From contig CM057129.1 of assembly GCA_029964075.1 (NCBI GenBank), positions 28,015,430-28,079,429 of the forward strand: DNA of 64,000 bases. Reading direction: 5' to 3'. Both the position numbers and the translations under genes were made by a program. Positions within the stretch are counted from its first letter, which is position 1. Each line of letters begins with the position of its first letter. A model generated the notes under the pieces. The model did no database searches. It saw only the letters and a list, made by a program, of their open reading frames with translations, and was not told the DNA's origin. This document shows, in pieces, positions 58,901 to 64,000 of the stretch. The DNA comes from Patiria pectinifera (taxonomy: Eukaryota > Echinodermata > Asteroidea > Valvatida > Asterinidae).

Positions 58901-61900
58901 GGGGGAATTTGGTAAATCCGCTACAATATCATGACTCCGTACTCGGTTACTGCTCACTGGTAAAATTGTATTTTACTCAAGAAGTTTTAGGATAGATATT
59001 TTGTCTTTGAATTTATATTACTCGACAAAACATCACTCTTTACACTTCTCACTTATTAATATCCGCAGGTCACCATCAAAATATGCAAAGGAAATCTATA
59101 AGATTCACCAGTATGTACTGACACAAGAATTAGACGGCGATCCATACTCAGGATACGGGTTGTTAGCGATAACTATTAACTCCAGATTTGTAGAAAAGGT
59201 AAATTTGACCATCGCCTATCCTCTTTGAGTTTACAATTACTAATTATTCCTCATGTTGAAAACATATCAACTTACACAATCGAACCTGATTCGTTTTACC
59301 ATTCTTTGTAAAGATGAAAAAAAAATAAAGTAACAATTTATAACTTACGAAAGCCCTGTAGTGCCATCAAGTATATATTTTGTCCAAGTTCGTTTTTACG
59401 AGATTTTTTTTCTCGAAGTTCGTTTTTACGAGATTTTTTTTCTCGAAGTTCGTTTTTACGAGATTTTTTTTCTCGAAGTTCGTTTTTACGAGATTTTTTT
59501 TCTCGAAGTTCGTTTTTACGAGATTTTTTTTCTCGAAGTTCGTTTTTATGAGATACATTTTCTCGAAGTTCGTTTTTATGAGATACATTTTCTCGAAGTT
59601 CGTTTTTATGAGATACATTTTCTCGAAGTTCGTTTTTATGAGATATATTTTACGGAGTTAAAGTTACGGAGCCCCTAAAAGGACATCCAAAATTATTTTC
59701 TTATCTCGTGCGCACGACATAATATCTCGTGCGCACGACATAATATCTCGTGCGCACGACATAATATCTCGTGCGCACGACATAATATCTCGTGCGCACG
59801 ACATATATCTCGTGCGCATGAGATGGGTGTCGGACGCTTCGCCCCATTTCCACGTCGCCCCATGTCACTTCGCCCCTAACCACTTCGCCCCATCCCCACT
59901 TCGCCCCAATTCCACTTCGCCCCATCCCCGCTTCGCCCATCCCCACTTCGCCCCATCCCCGCTTCGCCCCATCCCCACTTAGCCCCATCCCCACTTAGCC
60001 CAATCCCCACTTCGCCCCATGTAGATTGGTATTGTCGTTCTCAGATAAGTGGGAGACGGGTTGGTATAGCCGGGTTGGGAACAAAGTTGGATCTTTTACT
60101 TCAAGCTTTTTTTCTCGGTAGCGGAGAGTGATAGCTTGAGAGGTTTGTTATGAATTGTTCATTTGGTCAATATTGGTAGGCTAATTCTTTCCGTTGGTTA
60201 GCAATTAGTGAATCTGTTGGAATTGTTTTTAAGCCAATAAAATACATTTAGATGAGATTTTTTTTTACATGTAAAAGCTGGGGCGAAGTGGGGATGGGGC
60301 GAATTGGGGATGTGGCGAAGTGAGAATGGGGCGAAGTGAGAATGGGGCGAAGTGGGGATGGGGCGATGTGGGGATGGGGCGAAGTGGGGATGGGGCGATG
60401 TGGTTAGGGGCGAAGTGACATGAACGAACTTCAAGAAAAAAAATCTCGTAAAAACGAACTTCGAGAAAAAAAATCTCGTAAAAACGAACTTCGAGAAAAA
60501 AAAATCTCGTAAAAACGAACTTGGACAAAATATATACTTGATGGCACTACAGGGCTTTCGTAATAACTGCTGAAATGTACAATGCAGGAAATGTTCAAGC
60601 TGCATCATCAACAATATCCATTGTGATCCCACCGCTGACACCAATTGTCAATAAATTTCCGTTGTTAGTCATTTGCCTACAATTCAGAGCATTTATATAC
60701 CTCAAACTCGATGAACAGAATTATGGCAACCAGCGACTGATCAGAGACTTCGTGCCTGGGGTGGTCAAGATGCTCAAACACGACAACGAGCGGCTGATGA
60801 AAACCGCTTCATCCTGCATCACATGCTTCCATCAGCAGGGTGACCTGCTGGCCCCGTACGCAGATGACGTCATGGAAGCCTTTTTTGACGGGAAAAGTGA
60901 CATGTTGGGCCGTAAGTTGTGTTCTATTGTCTATCTATAGTATTGTCGTCAGGTCCATTACAAGTCATGTCATAGGTCAACTTACAAGCCCGGTCGCCAG
61001 TAGTAGTGGAGAATGAACAATAACAAAGGAATGCTTTTATGGTCACAGTATATTTGAATAGCTAATTTCTTGGACTGGGTGACATGTGATGGACTTGTGG
61101 GCATTTGTAAAGGATCGACTACAACCCTTCCTTATGAACTGTTGTACTCATTAAATTGATGACACAATACAAATTTGAGTGACCATTGTTACAACTGATA
61201 ATGTAGTAAGCAACGGATAACGTATCACCAAACGATGATGTATAACAAATTGACCGATATTGTATCACTAACCCATAATGTAGCAAAATCGACTGATAGT
61301 GTAGTAAAATTTGTATCCGATAATGTATCACGTGTCAACGGATAATGTAACTACAAAATAACTGTATCCGATATTGTATCACCACGGAACGGATACTGTA
61401 TCAACCGATAATGTATCAAAAATCAACCGATAACGTATCAGTATATTTGGAAATAATAATAATAATAATAGGTGGAAATATTGCAAATTAATTAAAGTCT
61501 AATAGGTGTCTTTGCCATGATAAGTCCCCACTCGGGAAAAATTATCATTAAGAATATTTTTTAACTGCATTCGCACATCCGCGCCGAAATGTGGACAAAT
61601 TCTTTTCTCCGGACACTTGGCCTCCGTATGGGCTCCGTGCTCCAACCCAAGAGGGCGCGTTTTACCACTTTGAGAGCATCATGTATGGAGATCAATGGAC
61701 GGGACACAGCATGTGCGAACTGTACCGTATTGGTTTGTGCGCAAAGTTCAACGCCACTTCCAGAATGTGCCAAGGCTATTAGCCGCAGCGTCTTCGCATG
61801 ATTGTCAGGCAACGTCGGTGCGCGCATACGTTCAATTTAACTTGCGATGGTCTCACGACTATTCCCTCCCCCAATAACTTTGCATCATTCAAAATACGCA

Positions 61901-63501
61901 GTGGATGGACCGGGACCAGTCTAGGTCCTCCCCCAACTCTCCGTTTCTGGCCGTTTAAAGGGGCACTTGTGCACGGAGCCCATAGCTCCATGGTGAAATA
62001 AAAAATAACTGGGGGGGGGGGGAGCTGGAGACCACATGACACTGGGGTCGCTGTTCATGATACAGATGTATCAGCGCATTTCAAGATTTGTGTGCTTTTT
62101 CTCCCTTTCTCAGTACTATTTAATGCATTTCGGCGGTTGGAAAGTTTGAAAAACACCTCAAAATCTGCCCTTTTTTTCTCTAAATACAAAATAATGGGAT
62201 GGGGGGAACCAATAGCCCAGACCCCTTTTCCCGGTCAAAAAGTGTGGCGGTATACATAGCACATAAAACAAACATTTGTGTACACCTTTTCCCCGTACTG
62301 ATACATTATCGGTTGATTTTTGATACATTATCGGTTAATTTTTGGTACTTTATCGGTTAATACAGTATCCGTTCCGTGGTGATACATTATCGGATACAGT
62401 TATTTTGTAGTTACATTATCCGTCGACACGTGGTACATTATTGGATACAAATTCTACTACAGTATCAGTCAATTTTTGCTACATTATCGGTCGGTGATAC
62501 ATTATCCGTTGGTTACTACATTATCAGTTGTAACAATGTTATTTACTGTATTCGTATCTAGATTGTCTGAAGCCCTTGTATGGAGTTAGCCCGGAGAAGA
62601 TACTGAGTAGATTTGATCAGCTTGCTGAGGCAATGGAAGACATGGATCCGACCAACAAGACCTACATCTACATGCTGTGGGACGACGTAGCCAAAGACAA
62701 CGCAAAGGTAATTAGAAAGCTTTCATTACATTTTATTTATAAAACTTGATGCTAAACGTTCAGCGAATAAGGATAACATGCATGGTAGTTCTTTCTGAAG
62801 GAATGAATACTGAATTACGAATGAATTAAGTATATTTATCCACAAAACAACATCTTCTTGAAATGAACAAAGACTTTTATAGTGTTTTGCAGATCTGGTT
62901 TCCTCCCAGTCATTGGAAGCGGACAAGTTCGGTCTTGGTAGCTTTCCAAATGATTTTCTGCAATACAGCGGACTGCATAACTGCAGCTAAATTATATACA
63001 ACAGACTTATGTAATTTACGAAGTATCTTTTCATCATAAATTGAGGATGCCTATTTCATAAAATTAGTAAATAACATCCACGGGGGCAGAAACCATTTTT
63101 TTTGCAGGGGGGGGTTCATGCCTGTCAGATTTGTTCTTACTGATTGTTGCGGACAGGCGGACATAGGTATTTAATATGTACTGCAATTGTCTTAATTTTT
63201 GTTGTGGTGTCTTAGCTTGGGTGGATGGAGGGGAGGGTTCGAATCCCTCTCCCTGGATCCGCGCCTGATTAAAACGGTACGATTGAATTTGTTGATTAGA
63301 AATAGAAAGCAGGCTAAAAGAAGTGCATTAATGTGCAAGACATTACATACACCAATGAAGTTTCGATAAATATTTACTCTAAAGATTTAGAAAAAATGAC
63401 TGCAGAAACTGTTTTTGTCACATCATTAAAATCTCAATAGTGAATTTGATTTTCAATGTTCCACTCAGTTACTCGTGCCTCACTTGGACCTGATGATGGA
63501 T
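49962..63501 (+). CDS. gene B: tandem paralogue of gene A, exons 1-8 and start of exon 9 (partial)
   Basis: Exons: 49962-50131, 50658-50781, 55331-55497, 56205-56340, 57878-58017, 59069-59198, 60719-60911, 62562-62707, and 63469 to the jump at about 63498. Phases match gene A exon for exon. Start [19 protein letters not shown]. Conserved words: [14 protein letters not shown]-type ([16 protein letters not shown]), [58 protein letters not shown] and [20 protein letters not shown]. Differences from gene A cluster in exon 1's end, exon 3 (SKDEVSGLSKGCRPRETG) and exon 5's acidic loop. Only the Melted-like part is in view; whether death and TIR exons follow is unknown. Exon 9 is cut after [11 protein letters not shown] by the jump to a second copy of intron 4. 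No stop or frameshift is seen in exons 1-8. Confidence 0.85.
50160..50475 (+). mobile_element. tRNA-derived SINE in gene B intron 1
   Basis: Head tttggcctagtggatagggt and B box caggggttcgaatccagtta, then body cttgggcaagacactttgcc, ggcattagctgtaacctgca and cacattggctcatgacagac. Same position and orientation as the SINE in gene A intron 1, with an extra aataaataaataaaaa stretch. Confidence 0.82.
50882..52080. other. gene B intron 2, left part; nothing recognised
   Basis: AT-rich intron sequence. No gene A equivalent over most of it. No element ends that I can defend. Confidence 0.35.
52166..52600 (+). mobile_element. Penelope-like retroelement 3' fragment (GIY-YIG endonuclease end)
   Basis: Translated text: GVIYKIACTDCDSSYVGETG, then RTLKGRLKEHKRTL, AVAEHALNTGHKIGWDN and, further on, RINPSLNRDSG. 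This is the GIY-YIG endonuclease domain of Penelope-like elements, with the usual R..EH and closing LNRDSG. The polymerase part is missing (5' truncated) and the fragment is broken. The left end is a hairpin: gcgatttgtccttgggatga at 52166 and its inverse at about 52211-52231, that is, a short inverted copy of the element's own first bases. Located in gene B intron 2. Confidence 0.85.
53932..54160. mobile_element. MITE, GGGCGTCGCC family
   Basis: Ends CATGGGCGTCGCCAGG and inverted CGCGACGCCCAT, with long G and C runs inside. Located in gene B intron 2. Target duplication not clear. Confidence 0.7.
56410..56645 (-). mobile_element. tRNA-derived SINE with (att)n tail, minus strand
   Basis: On the minus strand: B box gggttcgaatcctgactgtg, body ttagcaaggcactttaccat, cttcggatgggacgtaaagc, taggtcccgtgtg, and a tail of att repeats. 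A separate family from the intron 1 SINE. Located in gene B intron 4. Confidence 0.65.
57642..58144 (+). repeat. first copy of a block repeated exactly at 63498-64000
   Basis: Identical, as far as I can compare, over all 503 bases visible, offset 5,856. Contains the end of gene B intron 4, exon 5 (57878-58017) and the start of intron 5. Confidence 0.95.
58167..58925. mobile_element. solo LTR, fossil of an LTR retrotransposon
   Basis: Begins TGTAACG and ends GCTACA, flanked by atat on both sides (58163-58166, 58926-58929). 759 bp with no internal genes, so a solo LTR left by recombination between two LTRs. Gene A lacks it at the matching place in intron 5, so it is younger than the gene duplication. 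Family likely Ty3/Gypsy; orientation not certain. Confidence 0.65.
59345..60563. mobile_element. 1,219-bp foldback element with three kinds of minisatellite
   Basis: Ends TTACGAAAGCCCTGTAGTGC and its inverse, flanked by taac (59341-59344, 60564-60567). The left arm has nine 30-bp units (agttcgtttttacgagattt...), then six about 21-bp units (atctcgtgcgcacgacataa, 59703-59820), then about ten 16-bp units (cacttcgccccatccc, to about 60020). The right arm has the 16-bp units inverted (gatggggcgaagtgggg, 60280-60415) and three inverted 30-bp units. No protein. Gene A intron 6 keeps the empty site (acaatttatcactcctgaaa at about 25205). Confidence 0.9.
61184..62538. mobile_element. about 1,355-bp foldback element with gataatgtatca arms
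   Basis: Ends cattgttacaactgataatg and its inverse. The arms (61184-61442; 62295-62538 inverted) are degenerate arrays of gataatgtatca units about 15-22 bases apart (accgataatgtatc, ggataatgtaac). The centre has no protein and a G run at about 62010. Gene A intron 7 shows the empty site (gagtgaccactatggaattt at about 25832). Target duplication not resolved. Confidence 0.85.
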
Positions 63502-64000
63502 CACCTGTTTTTGCTTGACCAACCTGCTGTCTGTCATCTGAAACTGACTGACTATCTGACTGAATCACTGGGCGTTAATTATGTCCTTAACTTAGACTTT
63601 TGAGACTGTACCAAGCCTAGTCATGTCAGAAACAGACTTCATTTTGCCACCGTGGCACCTACACCTGGATAGGATATAGGTAGCACGTTCTGAAATGAGG
63701 CAAGAACATATTTAAGATGTCTTTTCTTTTCAGGGGACCGAGAATATGCTGCCGGAACTGTACACCAATCTGTACGAATGGATGACGTCAGGCAACGTGG
63801 ATCTCAAGTTTGATAATGATGATAATACTCGATTCATCGATAGAATGATATCATCATCTCTCGAGGGAGCTAGGTATTACATTTGTCGGAGATCATTTCA
63901 TCATTTCATGTATCTAATGGCAAAAACCCCTATATTGTAGTTTTGCGTAACTTCAAACAAACGAAATTTCAATAACTACAATCGTCAACATTTGCATAAA
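63498..64000 (+). repeat. second copy of 57642-58144; breakpoint inside gene B exon 9
   Basis: Exon 9 runs from 63469 and at ggat (63498-63501) switches to intron 4 sequence, then exon 5 again (63734-63873). The shared ggat at the join is a 4-base microhomology. The window ends inside the copy. Confidence 0.95.

Noticed and set aside
59361-59678. Open frames on both strands with VRFYEIFFLE-type repeats
   Set aside because: By-products of a 30-bp tandem array.

Overview
This 64 kb window is animal genomic DNA: genes have introns with GT/AG borders, about 39% GC by eye, many short inverted-repeat transposons, tRNA-derived SINEs and LINE pieces. Frequent acatgtacatgt and taggcct words, the kinds of SINE and MITE, and a TIR/death-domain immune-type gene in tandem copies point to a marine invertebrate deuterostome (echinoderm or hemichordate first, amphioxus less likely). 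The species cannot be fixed from the sequence.

Layout. (1) 2165-8510, minus strand: first four coding exons of an ER cyclophilin B (PPIB); its last exon lies left of the window. (2) 8.5-19.5 kb: gene-poor, with MITEs, a 3' LINE tail, a 5'-truncated L1/Tx1-type LINE (about 12.2-14.2 kb), an inverted-repeat/tRNA-like element with a mariner-like MITE nested in it, a 500-base assembly gap, a broken LTR-element Gag fossil and an unknown dispersed repeat. (3) 19635-39854, plus strand: gene A, a 17-coding-exon gene that reads in frame as about 1,218 residues: Melted/VEPH1-like helical repeats, coiled coil, death domain, TIR, TIR, low-complexity repeats and a polybasic CaaX end (CTIL). (4) 35.3-41.95 kb: a tandem duplication of the last exon and its 3' flank. 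The upstream copy has a one-base frameshift and a MITE inserted 8 bases past its AATAAA; the downstream copy is intact. (5) 41.6-49.9 kb: repeats, chiefly a 3,017 bp foldback element with minisatellite arms and a 6 bp target duplication. (6) 49962 to the right edge: gene B, a tandem paralogue of gene A (exons 1-8 and the start of exon 9). It shares the intron 1 SINE with gene A and has its own later insertions (a solo LTR and two foldback elements). At 63498 the sequence jumps back to an exact copy of 57642-58144: a very recent 5,856 bp tandem duplication or an assembly join error.

The most notable system is the gene A/B family. Its domains suggest a membrane-anchored death/TIR signalling protein built on a Melted-like helical scaffold, with a glutamate kept in both TIR domains where SARM1-type NAD hydrolases have their catalytic residue. 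The second theme is a recurring mobile-element design, seen at five places with unrelated sequences: long inverted arms that are themselves minisatellite arrays. The intact tandem paralogue supplies empty sites for several insertions, so much of the history can be ordered from this one window.
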